Part shown: positions 13,718 through 21,169 of the stretch, one piece after another
How the letters are laid out: every line of letters starts with the position of its first letter
Position numbering within the stretch: position 1 is the stretch's first letter
DNA from: CAYMEK01 sp964389305
Lineage (GTDB): Bacteria > Spirochaetota > Spirochaetia > SZUA-6 > DRHE01
Length of the DNA: 27,064 nucleotides
Direction: 5' to 3'
NCBI GenBank assembly: GCA_964389305.1
Contig: CAYMEK010000061.1
Location: 1 to 27,064 of the forward strand
The notes under the pieces: model-generated
Databases searched by the model: none
Seen by the model: only the letters and a program-made list of their open reading frames with translations
What the model was told of the DNA's origin: nothing
Position numbers and translations under genes: made by a program

Positions 13718-14422
13718 TTGAGACGTTATAGAGCCGTTTCCCATATATTCATAATACTCGTACTGCTAACCTCCGGTATTGTCCTGCCCGACGCCGTATC
13801 GGGCCAGGAAATTCTGACGGCGGAGAAATATTTCGACGAGGTTTCCGCCCGCTACGGGAAGATTCAGGACTACACGGCCCGTATTGCCATTACCCAGGAC
13901 GAGACGGTCATGAAGGGGAAACTGTACTACAAGAGCCCCAATCTCCTGCGGATCGATTTTACCGACCCGGCCGAGCAGGTGCTGGTGACCAACGGAGAGC
14001 AGCTCACTATATACATACCGAAGTACGAGGTAACGCTGGTCCAAAAGCTAAAGCGACGCAGCCAGGCGGCGCTGGCCAACATGGCTTCGGAGCAGGGGCT
14101 GCACCTGCTGAAGCGCAACTACGGAGTCGCTTATCTGACAGGGCCGGAGTTTGCTCCACTGGAGGAAGGCTCGCCGGAGATGGTTCGTACGCTGAAACTG
14201 ACCAGCCGTTCCACCGCCGAGGGTTTTCGTCAGATCGTGATCGCGGTCGGAAGGACCGGCCTCATCCGGCGCATCAGCGCGGTGACCATAGGGTACGAGG
14301 AGTTCGTCCTCGATCTCAAGGACGTTGTGGTAAACCAGAACATTCCGGATACCCGTTTCGAGTACGATTCTCCCCCTTATTCCAACGTGTACAATGACTT
14401 CCTTTTCGAGGCGGACGAGTAG
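13718..14422 (+). CDS. LolA-like outer-membrane lipoprotein carrier protein
   Basis: 234 residues from TTG 13718. No other start precedes the signal peptide, and residues 1-29 form a clear one (RRYR, then the hydrophobic run IFIILVLLTSGIVLP, with cleavage near AVSG/QE). The mature protein matches the LolA/LolB half-barrel: ILTAEKYFDEVSARYGKIQDYTARI, KGKLYYKSPNLLRIDFTDPAEQVLVTNGEQLTIYIP and a C-terminal DTRFEYDSPP block. LolA ferries lipoproteins across the periplasm to the outer membrane, which fits a diderm spirochaete. LolCDE and LolB are not in the window. It opens a tightly packed operon, with the next gene 5 nt away. Confidence 0.82.
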   Translation: MRRYRAVSHIFIILVLLTSGIVLPDAVSGQEILTAEKYFDEVSARYGKIQDYTARIAITQDETVMKGKLYYKSPNLLRIDFTDPAEQVLVTNGEQLTIYIPKYEVTLVQKLKRRSQAALANMASEQGLHLLKRNYGVAYLTGPEFAPLEEGSPEMVRTLKLTSRSTAEGFRQIVIAVGRTGLIRRISAVTIGYEEFVLDLKDVVVNQNIPDTRFEYDSPPYSNVYNDFLFEADE

Positions 14423-14427
14423 GAATC

Positions 14428-15729
14428 ATGGAGTCTTTAGGCCAGAAACTTAGAGAAGCGCGGGAACAACACAACTATTCTCTGGAGCAGGTCGCACGGG
14501 ATACCCATATCTCGAAGCAGTATCTGGAAGCCCTCGAAAAGGAGGATTTTTCCACCATCCCGGGGGAGACCTATGTCATTGGGTTCTTGAGAAACTACTC
14601 GGAGTATCTGTCCCTGAACCCGGAAGAACTGGTCACCCTGTACAAAAACATTCAGATACAGGAGCAGCCGCTGCCCATGACCGAGTTGCTCGAGCACAGC
14701 GGTCCACGCCTTCCTTCCCGCTTGATTGTTGTGGCGGTGCTCGTCCTTGCAGTGCTGGGAGGGGGAGGCTACCTGCTGTACCGCCTTCTGGCCTCACAGC
14801 GGCAGCAGCGGGTGGAGCCCGAGGCGGCAATGAAGCCCGCAGCTTCGGCCGCTGCCCGAGAGTCCCAGGGTGAGGAGTTTATTTTCCAAGACGAGGCGGT
14901 AACCCGCTGGTTCAACCTGGAGGATACGATCGGTGTCCCACTGAACGGAGACACCTTCCCGATACAGCTTACCGCCATTGGTCGTGATCTCACCATGAAT
15001 GTTCCGGGTGGCAGCCTGCAGATGACGGTCGGCCAGGACCGGCAAGTGGACCTGAACGCGGACGGCCGCAGCGATCTGCGGATACTGCTCAACGACCTGG
15101 ATGTCACCGATGTGGCCAAGCGTGCCTCGTTGAGTCTCTACAAGATCACCAAACCGGCGCCTCTACAGGTAGCGCAGGCCGGGCAAGGAGAGCAGGGCGA
15201 ACCGGCGCAGGCCGGCGCAGGAGGAGGGGGCGCCTCTGCGCCGGCAGGCGCCGCCGCACCAGCCGAACCCGCATCGGCTGCCGTCAACGAACAGGCTGCA
15301 TCTGCCCCCGCGGCCGTACAGACGCAGGCTGCGCCTGAGACCGGGCAGGAGAGCGAGGCCGCCTCGCCGGCCCCTGTTCCGCCCGGGACCGCGCCGGCCA
15401 GGCAGACCCCGGGCGTCATCACGGTAACCAGCGCCGAGGCGCCCTCGCCCTTCCGGGTTTCGATATCCTTTCGAGGTTACTGCCTGTTTCGCTACCTGGT
15501 GGACAAGAATATACGGGAAGAGCGCTTTTTCCATAAGGGGGAAAGCTTTTCGCTGGATGCGAACCATGAGGTGCAGCTCTGGATCTCCAACGCCGGGGTC
15601 GTACGGCTGATGGTTTCGGGCAGGGAGATCGATACCGGGCGCCCGGGAGCGGTGACCACCAAGCAGATCCTCTGGACCCGGGAGGAATCAACGGGCCAAT
15701 ACCAGTTACAGGTACTCACGCGGGAGTAA
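14428..15729 (+). CDS. RodZ-like membrane-anchored helix-turn-helix protein
   Basis: 433 residues. The N-terminal Cro-type HTH of the RodZ family (LGQKLREAREQHNYSLEQVARDTHISKQYLEALE about 4-37, then IPGETYVIGFLRNYSEYLSLNPEELV) precedes one transmembrane helix at about 98-121. A long Ala/Pro/Glu/Gln-rich linker (about 240-330) leads to a C-terminal DUF4115 beta domain (ISFRGYCLFRYLVDKN to VTTKQILWTRE). RodZ links MreB filaments to the cell-wall elongation machinery, and in this layout the C-terminal domain would be periplasmic. The segment 130-240, between helix and linker, contains an extra folded-looking region beginning FIFQDEAVTRWFNLED. ATG follows the lolA stop by 5 nt with AGGA overlapping that stop. 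Confidence 0.83.
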   Translation: MESLGQKLREAREQHNYSLEQVARDTHISKQYLEALEKEDFSTIPGETYVIGFLRNYSEYLSLNPEELVTLYKNIQIQEQPLPMTELLEHSGPRLPSRLIVVAVLVLAVLGGGGYLLYRLLASQRQQRVEPEAAMKPAASAAARESQGEEFIFQDEAVTRWFNLEDTIGVPLNGDTFPIQLTAIGRDLTMNVPGGSLQMTVGQDRQVDLNADGRSDLRILLNDLDVTDVAKRASLSLYKITKPAPLQVAQAGQGEQGEPAQAGAGGGGASAPAGAAAPAEPASAAVNEQAASAPAAVQTQAAPETGQESEAASPAPVPPGTAPARQTPGVITVTSAEAPSPFRVSISFRGYCLFRYLVDKNIREERFFHKGESFSLDANHEVQLWISNAGVVRLMVSGREIDTGRPGAVTTKQILWTREESTGQYQLQVLTRE

Positions 15730-15743
15730 CCGACCCGCTTCAC

Positions 15744-17051
15744 ATGACCTTCTTCGTCGAGAGCCTAGGTTGCGCCAGGAACCAGGTGGATTCGGAGCAG
15801 ATGATCGCCTGTCTGGAGGCAATGGGTCTGCGCTGGGTCGACGGGCCGGAGGAAGCCGGGATCATCATTGTCAATACCTGCGGTTTTATCACCAGCGCCA
15901 AGGAGCAGTCGATTCGCGCCACCTTCGCGTTGAAAAGCGGCTTTCCGGGCGCGAAGGTGATCATGGCGGGCTGTCTGGTCGAGCGGTACGGCCGGCAGCT
16001 CGAAGAAGCTATGGGCGAGATCGACGGGTTTGTAGGCGTTGGCGACCTGGAAGCGCTTCAAACCCTGGTGTTGAACCTGGAGGAAAAGGGGGCCTTGCCG
16101 GCTCCCGAGGCGGCAAGCTGCAAGCCCTCGACCTGCCCCAGGACCCGTCTTCTCTCCTTTCCAGGGAGCGCCTATGTCAAGGTGGCCGAAGGCTGCGCAA
16201 ACCGCTGCAGCTACTGCGCCATTCCCCTGATCCGGGGCAGCCTGGCGAGCCGCAAGCGGGGGGATGTGCTGTCGGAAGTCGAGGAGCTGCTCCGCCGTGG
16301 CGTATATGAAATCGTCCTGGTCGCCCAGGACCTGGCTTCCTTTGGCAGAGACCGGGGGGAGGCGGAGTTGGTGGCGCTGGTCAAGGAGATCTCGCGGCTG
16401 CCCGGCGGCTTCTGGCTGCGGCTTTTGTACCTGCACCCGGATCATTTCCCCCTCGAACTGCTCGAAGTGATCGCCGGCGACAGCCGGCTTCTGCCCTACT
16501 TCGACATCCCCTTCCAGCACGCCTCCGAGGCCCTGCTGTCACGAATGGGCAGGACAGGTTCCGCCCAGGAGTATCTGGAGCTGGTGCAGCGGATCCGCAG
16601 CCGGCTGCCCAAGGCGGTCATCCGTTCCACGCTTCTGGTCGGTTTTCCCGGTGAAAGCGAAGACGATCTGGAGGTCCTGCTGGACTTCCAGCGCCGCAGT
16701 GAGCTGGATTGGCTCGGAGTCTTCGCTTACTCCCGGGAGGAGGGGACCCCGGCCTACAATTTTCCAGGCCGGGTGAAAAAGAGCGTCGCCCTGCGCCGCA
16801 AGCGGCAGATCGAGGGGGCGCAGACGGCGATCACCCGGGCCCGCCTGGACAGGGTAGTGGGACGGAGATTGGAGGTGCTGGTGGAAGAACCGATACAGGG
16901 GGAGAGCCTCTTTCTGGCCCGCTCCTACCTGCAGGCACCGGAGGTCGACGGACTGGTGGTGGTCAAAGCATCCGGGCTAAGACCCGGGCGTATCTACCCG
17001 GTTCGCATCGACCGCAGGGTGGGGATCGACCTGGAGGCTTCCCTTGCCTGA
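15744..17051 (+). CDS. rimO: Ribosomal protein S12 methylthiotransferase RimO
   Basis: 435 residues with the three-domain methylthiotransferase plan. The N-terminal UPF0004 domain has SLGCARNQVDSE (Cys10), VNTCGFI (Cys46) and MAGCLVERY (Cys77) for the auxiliary cluster. The radical SAM core has CANRCSYCAIPLIRGSLASR (Cys 151, 155, 158). A C-terminal TRAM domain runs from about 372. RimO adds a methylthio group to an aspartate of ribosomal protein S12. The SLGC and IPLIRG features and length favour RimO over MiaB and MtaB. No good Shine-Dalgarno precedes ATG 15744, and a GCGGG/CCCGC hairpin (15720-15738) sits just upstream. Its end overlaps the helicase start by 8 nt. Confidence 0.92.
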   Translation: MTFFVESLGCARNQVDSEQMIACLEAMGLRWVDGPEEAGIIIVNTCGFITSAKEQSIRATFALKSGFPGAKVIMAGCLVERYGRQLEEAMGEIDGFVGVGDLEALQTLVLNLEEKGALPAPEAASCKPSTCPRTRLLSFPGSAYVKVAEGCANRCSYCAIPLIRGSLASRKRGDVLSEVEELLRRGVYEIVLVAQDLASFGRDRGEAELVALVKEISRLPGGFWLRLLYLHPDHFPLELLEVIAGDSRLLPYFDIPFQHASEALLSRMGRTGSAQEYLELVQRIRSRLPKAVIRSTLLVGFPGESEDDLEVLLDFQRRSELDWLGVFAYSREEGTPAYNFPGRVKKSVALRRKRQIEGAQTAITRARLDRVVGRRLEVLVEEPIQGESLFLARSYLQAPEVDGLVVVKASGLRPGRIYPVRIDRRVGIDLEASLA

Positions 17052-19191
17052 AAATCCCTGTTACGAAAACGAGCCACCCTATCTTCAGGTGTTGAACCCC
17101 CAGCAGAGAGCGGCGGTCCTGCACACCGGAAGCCCGCTTTTGATCCTGGCCGGGGCCGGCAGCGGCAAGACCCGGGTCATAACCACCAAGATCGCCTGGC
17201 TGATCGACCGGGTAGGCTACGATCCGCGCTCTATTCTGGCCGTGGCTTTTACCAACAAGGCGGCCGAGGAGATGCGCCGGCGGGTCCGGGAACTGACTCC
17301 GAGCGGGGGAGAGGTGACCATCAGGACCTTTCACTCCTTCGGGGCCTGGCTGTTGCGGCGCTACGGGACGGAGGCGGAGATACCCCGTAACTTCACGATC
17401 TACGACGAAGAGGACTCCTTCTCGCTGCTGAAAAACACGTTGCAGGACGAACCGGGGGCAGCGAAGCTGTCCCGCCTTCAGATCAAGGAGCTGGCCGTCT
17501 GGATTGCCAGGGCCAAGGACCGCTGCCTCCTTCCGGAAGATGATCTTGCCGAGGTGGGCTTCAGAGGAGGTATTACCGGCGTCGACCCCTGCAGAGCTTA
17601 CGGCCTGTACCAGGAGCGGTTGTCACGCAGCGGCTGCCTGGACTTCGGGGACCTGATCCTGCGGGCGGTCAGGCTGTTGGAGGACAACCGGGAAGTCGGG
17701 GAAAAGGTCCGCGGCCGTTTCCGGGCGGTGCTGGTGGATGAATACCAGGATTCCAACTATGCCCAGTTCCGGCTGCTGAGAAGCCTGTACGACGGCTCGG
17801 GTTATCTATGCGTGGTGGGGGACGAGGACCAGTCGATCTACAGCTTTCGGGGCGCCGAGTTGAAGAACATTCTGAGCTTTGCAGACAGCTTCCCGGGAAC
17901 CGAGATCATCCGCCTGGAAGAAAACTACCGCTCGACGCAAAACATCCTGGAAGTAGCCGGCCGGGTGGTGGAGAACAATCGCAACCGGCTGGGCAAGACC
18001 CTGTTCACCCGCAAGGCTGCGGGTCCCCCTGTGGTGCTTGCCTGCCTGGAAAACCCGGAAGCGGAGGCCTTGTTCTGTGCCGAGCGTCTGAGCGACAGCC
18101 GTCTCGCCCAGACCGCCGTTCTCTACCGGATGAACTTCCAGTCCCGGGTCTTCGAGACCCTGTTTTCCAGGCTGGGCATCCCTTTCCGGGTGGTGGGCAC
18201 CCTTCGTTTCTACGAGCGTGAGGAGGTCAAGGACGCCCTGGCCTATCTCAGCCTGCTGGTCAATCCGAGGGACGAGCTGGCACTGCGGCGGGCGATCGGA
18301 AAGCCCAAACGAGGCCTGGGCCCCAAAAGCCTGGAAGCGATCCTGCATCACCGGGGAGCCGATCGCGACCTGCTGGCTGCCGCCGGGAGAGCTCTGGCCT
18401 CCCTGGGGGCCAGGGCTGCTGCCGGATTGAAGGCGTTTCTCTCGACGTTCGAGGCTGTCAGGGATCGCCTGCAGGCGTCGGGAGGAGAGAGCCTGGGCCG
18501 GATCGTACTCGCCCTTATTATGGACTCCGGCCTGGTCGATTATTACCGTAGGCGGGACGAGGCGGAAGGAACGGACAAGGTGCGAAACCTCGAAGAGCTG
18601 GTCAACGCGACCAGCGAGTATCCGGGCAGCGGCGAGGGCCTGAGCCTGTTTCTCGAGTCCTTGATGCTCAACAGCTCGGAGGAGGACCCGTTCCGCAGCT
18701 CGAACCAGGTTACCCTCATTACCGCCCACAACACTAAGGGTCTGGAGTTCGACAGGGTGTTTGTTACCGGGCTGGAAGACGGGATTTTTCCCCATTACTC
18801 CAGCACCGCGGGCGGTCTTCCGGTGGCCGGGAACGAGCTGGAGGAGGAGCGGCGGCTGTTCTACGTGGGTGTTACCCGGGCCCGGGACGAGCTGTACCTG
18901 AGCACCTGCAGGCAGCGGCGCGTGTTCGGCAGGCTCCAAGAGAGCGAGCCCTCCCGCTTTCTCGACGAGATTCCTCGAGAATACCTGTCGATATACGGGA
19001 GCGTTCGACCGCAGGAGGAAGGATACCCGCCGGGATGCGGCGTGTACCACGACGAGTACGGCCCGGGAATCGTAAGCCGTACCTGGGAGGTCGAGGGGGT
19101 GAGGATGGTCGCCGTGCGCTTCGATTCGGGGAAGATCGCCCGTTTTCCGCTCAAATATTCCAGACTCGAACGAATCAGCAGGGACCCGTAG
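17044..19191 (+). CDS. UvrD/Rep/PcrA-type 3'-5' DNA helicase
   Basis: 715 residues from TTG 17044, which has GGAGG (17033-17037) at a 6-nt spacing inside the rimO end. The superfamily 1A motifs are all present: Q motif LNPQQRAAV, motif I AGAGSGKT (36-43), Ia FTNKAAEEMRRRV, II VDEYQDSN, III GDEDQSIYSFRGA, IV LEENYRST, V TAHNTKGLEFDRVFVTGLEDGIFP and VI EEERRLFYVGVTRARDELYLS. These enzymes unwind DNA in repair and clear proteins from replication forks. The C-terminal tail (GVYHDEYGPGIVSRT to FPLKYSRL) is the PcrA/UvrD RNA-polymerase-binding type domain. The order after rimO recalls Treponema genomes. Rep versus PcrA/UvrD is not decided by sequence alone. Confidence 0.93.
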   Translation: MPENPCYENEPPYLQVLNPQQRAAVLHTGSPLLILAGAGSGKTRVITTKIAWLIDRVGYDPRSILAVAFTNKAAEEMRRRVRELTPSGGEVTIRTFHSFGAWLLRRYGTEAEIPRNFTIYDEEDSFSLLKNTLQDEPGAAKLSRLQIKELAVWIARAKDRCLLPEDDLAEVGFRGGITGVDPCRAYGLYQERLSRSGCLDFGDLILRAVRLLEDNREVGEKVRGRFRAVLVDEYQDSNYAQFRLLRSLYDGSGYLCVVGDEDQSIYSFRGAELKNILSFADSFPGTEIIRLEENYRSTQNILEVAGRVVENNRNRLGKTLFTRKAAGPPVVLACLENPEAEALFCAERLSDSRLAQTAVLYRMNFQSRVFETLFSRLGIPFRVVGTLRFYEREEVKDALAYLSLLVNPRDELALRRAIGKPKRGLGPKSLEAILHHRGADRDLLAAAGRALASLGARAAAGLKAFLSTFEAVRDRLQASGGESLGRIVLALIMDSGLVDYYRRRDEAEGTDKVRNLEELVNATSEYPGSGEGLSLFLESLMLNSSEEDPFRSSNQVTLITAHNTKGLEFDRVFVTGLEDGIFPHYSSTAGGLPVAGNELEEERRLFYVGVTRARDELYLSTCRQRRVFGRLQESEPSRFLDEIPREYLSIYGSVRPQEEGYPPGCGVYHDEYGPGIVSRTWEVEGVRMVAVRFDSGKIARFPLKYSRLERISRDP

Positions 19192-19193
19192 CC

Positions 19194-19328
19194 ATGCACA
19201 GGCGGCACCAGGATCTGGAAATCGACGGAAAGATCGGCAAGGCCGGGGAGGACCGGGAGGACAGCCGGCTCAGGCCGGACCGGAAGGACAGGCTGGAGAG
19301 CTCCGGCCGAGGGGACTGGGATGGCTGA
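19194..19328 (+). CDS. Possible small highly charged protein (44 aa)
   Basis: ATG 19194 lies 2 nt after the helicase stop and the frame ends at 19328, overlapping the next gene by 8 nt, so it fills the gap exactly. An AGGGA lies 9 nt before the ATG. The product is almost entirely Asp, Glu, Lys, Arg and Gly with no hydrophobic core or motif, from a locally repetitive stretch of GGACCGG/GGACAGG words. It may be a real small protein or simply an open frame in the gap. I do not recognise it. Confidence 0.3.
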   Translation: MHRRHQDLEIDGKIGKAGEDREDSRLRPDRKDRLESSGRGDWDG

Positions 19329-20148
19329 TCTACTTTCCCGCCTTCCGCTCATCCGCCGCGCCAGAGGCTACCGTCTCTACGATCTGCAGGGCAGGCGCTA
19401 CCTCGACCTTTGGCAGAACGGCGGTAGAGCGCTTCTAGGACACCGGCCCGGTAGACTGACCACGGTTCTGAAAAACACGGTCTCCAAAGGATTGATCTTC
19501 GATCTACCCTCGGTATACCTCAGGCGGCTGGAACGGGCTTTACAGGGGCTTTTCCCCGATTACCGGGATTTTCGCCTGTTTGCGAGCGAGGAGGCTGCGC
19601 TGGAAATGATCTCGCTGCTCCTGGGCCGGAAGGTGGTCCCGGAGCAGGTGGTCGATCCGCTGTTCCCGGGCGAAGGCCGGCCGCACCAAGGCCGGCCGGA
19701 GGGCGGGGTGGTCCTCTGGAGGCCTCTGCTAGCCGGGCAGCCCCAGGAGCAAGTGCTCATCCCGCTCCTGCCCTTCGCTATGGGAGAGGCTCCGGTAGTG
19801 GTCTGCTTTCGCCGGGAGCTGCCGAAGCACGTTCCCGGCTCCCTTCCCCTGTCTCCCGTGCTTCTGGCCGGGCTGCTGCGCTGCCTCCACGATCTGCAGC
19901 GGCACGAGTTGCCCGGATGGCTTGGGGCGCAGCTGCTGCGGGACTGTCCGGGATGGCGCCGGGAAGGGATCTATCTGGTACCGGAGTTCGATCTGGATCG
20001 ATACGAGACCGTATTTCTAGGATTCCTCGCAGGAGGGGCGATCCTCAATCCCCGGGCTCCGTATGTCAGCATTCTCCCGACGGATGAGCTTTCCAAGGGC
20101 GAACTGGGAAAAATGGTTGGACTATTTCATTGTTTTCCAGGAAAATGA
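19321..20148 (+). CDS. Degenerate class III aminotransferase-like protein (probable pseudo-enzyme)
   Basis: 275 residues from ATG 19321 with GAGGGGA just upstream. The N-terminal 90 residues follow the fold-type I class III aminotransferase opening (RARGYRLYDLQGRRYLDLWQNGG, ALLGHRPG). Later pieces (LSPVLLAGLLRCLHDLQ and LNPRAPYVSILPT) recall the family C-terminal subdomain. Class III enzymes are about 400-450 residues; here the central PLP-binding part is missing. There is no DExxxG aspartate motif and no candidate Schiff-base lysine. The frame is clean, without a visible frameshift, so it looks like a maintained shortened protein rather than a fresh pseudogene. Catalysis is unlikely; a structural or binding role is inference. 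Confidence 0.65.
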   Translation: MADLLSRLPLIRRARGYRLYDLQGRRYLDLWQNGGRALLGHRPGRLTTVLKNTVSKGLIFDLPSVYLRRLERALQGLFPDYRDFRLFASEEAALEMISLLLGRKVVPEQVVDPLFPGEGRPHQGRPEGGVVLWRPLLAGQPQEQVLIPLLPFAMGEAPVVVCFRRELPKHVPGSLPLSPVLLAGLLRCLHDLQRHELPGWLGAQLLRDCPGWRREGIYLVPEFDLDRYETVFLGFLAGGAILNPRAPYVSILPTDELSKGELGKMVGLFHCFPGK

Positions 20149-20152
20149 GACT

Positions 20153-20452
20153 ATGGAGCTTACCGGATTCATCGTGCTTCTTTCCAGGCTGGCAACCGGA
20201 GCAATCGCCACTTTTTTTGCCATTCTTCTCTGGTCGCAGACCAGGGATATTGCCTGGGTATTGGTGATCATCGCCACCCTGGCGAGCTACACGGAAATCA
20301 TCTTTACCACCCTGGAGCGCTTCGGCATTCTACGCAGCGAGACGTTCAGGGTTTCCGGCTTTCCCGTATTGCAGCTCATCCTGGTCAACCTGCCGCTGAT
20401 CCTTCTTACCCTGGCCTTCATTTCCCTGATAGCCGGGAAAAGGGTTCCCTGA
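20153..20452 (+). CDS. Small integral membrane protein, three predicted helices (99 aa)
   Basis: ATG 20153 starts 4 nt after the previous stop; an open frame upstream (from 20063) lies inside the aminotransferase-like gene and has no ribosome site. Three hydrophobic stretches, at about 5-24, 32-51 and 72-94, are separated by short charged loops (LWSQTRD, LERFGILRSETFR). No family is recognised. It closes the operon that begins with the LolA-like gene and converges on the DUF151 gene. Function unknown. Confidence 0.65.
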   Translation: MELTGFIVLLSRLATGAIATFFAILLWSQTRDIAWVLVIIATLASYTEIIFTTLERFGILRSETFRVSGFPVLQLILVNLPLILLTLAFISLIAGKRVP

Positions 20453-20471
20453 TGCTCGATGGCCTTCCTTC

Positions 20472-20487
20472 CCGTCTCGAGAGACGG
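20472..20487. other. Hairpin CCGTCT-CGAG-AGACGG between convergent genes
   Basis: A perfect 6-bp stem with a tetraloop in the 78-bp gap between two convergent stops. There is no T tract on either side, so a bidirectional terminator is only a possibility. Confidence 0.35.
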
Positions 20488-20530
20488 TGAGGGCGAGGAG
20501 TTCCGGTCCGCTGCTCCGGGGATTCTGGAT

Positions 20531-21079
20531 TTAAAGCTTCTTCTGCAGCTCTGTAATCTGGTCGCGCAGCAGGGCCGCCTCTTCGTAGTTTTCCTCATTG
20601 ACGGCCTTTTCAAGCTGCTTTTCCAGGTAGGTTATCTGAGACTGGATCTCCGAGGACTTAGAAGCCTCCTTCGCTTCGGTGGAGGAAATCGGGATTCCCG
20701 CTTCGTCCACCACGCCCTCGTCTATGAAGATAGGGCACTTGGCCCGTACGGCCAGGGCCACGCAGTCGGAGGGCCGGGAGTCCATGATGAGGTCCGCCCC
20801 ATCGCGATTCAAGACCAGCCGGGCGTAGAAGGTCCCCTCTTTCAACTCCGTGATCTCGATTCGGGATATTTTTACCTCCAGCTCGCGCAGGGTGGACAGA
20901 AGAAGATCGTGGGTAAGTGGTCTGGGCATCTTGTGATTCGCCAGTCCGATCAGGATGGCCTGGGCCTCCAGGGGGCCGATGAAGATCGGCACCGCTACTT
21001 CTGAACCGATCGGCTTGATCAGCACCGCGCTCCCCTGTTCCGCCTTGGCTACCGTCCAGACCTCAGCAGGTACCAACAT
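20531..21079 (-). CDS. Bifunctional nuclease family protein (DUF151) with C-terminal UVR motif
   Basis: 182 residues, ATG 21079 with AAGGTGA just upstream. The DUF151/BFN domain covers about 1-130: the VPIFIGPLEAQAI block, the RPLTHDLLLSTL block and SRPSDCVALAVRAKCPIFIDEGVVDEAG are family hallmarks. The C-terminal 145-180 is a UVR motif (LEKAVNEENYEEAALLRDQI). Plant homologues show DNase and RNase activity; bacterial roles are less clear. The UVR hairpin suggests a partner, as for UvrB-UvrC or McsA-ClpC. It has its own promoter and follows the lon end in the same direction. Confidence 0.88.
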   Translation of the reverse strand: MLVPAEVWTVAKAEQGSAVLIKPIGSEVAVPIFIGPLEAQAILIGLANHKMPRPLTHDLLLSTLRELEVKISRIEITELKEGTFYARLVLNRDGADLIMDSRPSDCVALAVRAKCPIFIDEGVVDEAGIPISSTEAKEASKSSEIQSQITYLEKQLEKAVNEENYEEAALLRDQITELQKKL

Positions 21080-21107
21080 AGATCACCTTCATAAGGATAC
21101 AACTACA

Positions 21108-21136
21108 ATAATAGAGAAAAAAAAGATATCAGGCAA
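21108..21136 (-). promoter_or_regulatory. Predicted promoter of the DUF151-UVR gene
   Basis: On the minus strand TTGCCT (21136-21131), a 17-base spacer that includes eight T residues, and TATTAT (21113-21108). The leader would be about 20 bases, just enough for the AAGGTGA ribosome site. The T tract may also serve to end lon transcription. Confidence 0.6.
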
Positions 21137-21169
21137 CCGGAAATCCGGGAGGGGAGCTCGATCGAGCCG

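Noticed and set aside
17806..19050. 414-codon open frame antisense to the helicase gene
   Set aside because: The sense strand encodes all SF1A helicase motifs. The antisense product has no recognisable domain, and such shadows are expected in GC-rich DNA.
21156..21167. 12-bp palindrome GCTCGATCGAGC beyond the lon stop
   Set aside because: As a hairpin it has only a 4-bp stem and is far from the T tract at 21117-21124, so it is too weak to call a terminator or operator.
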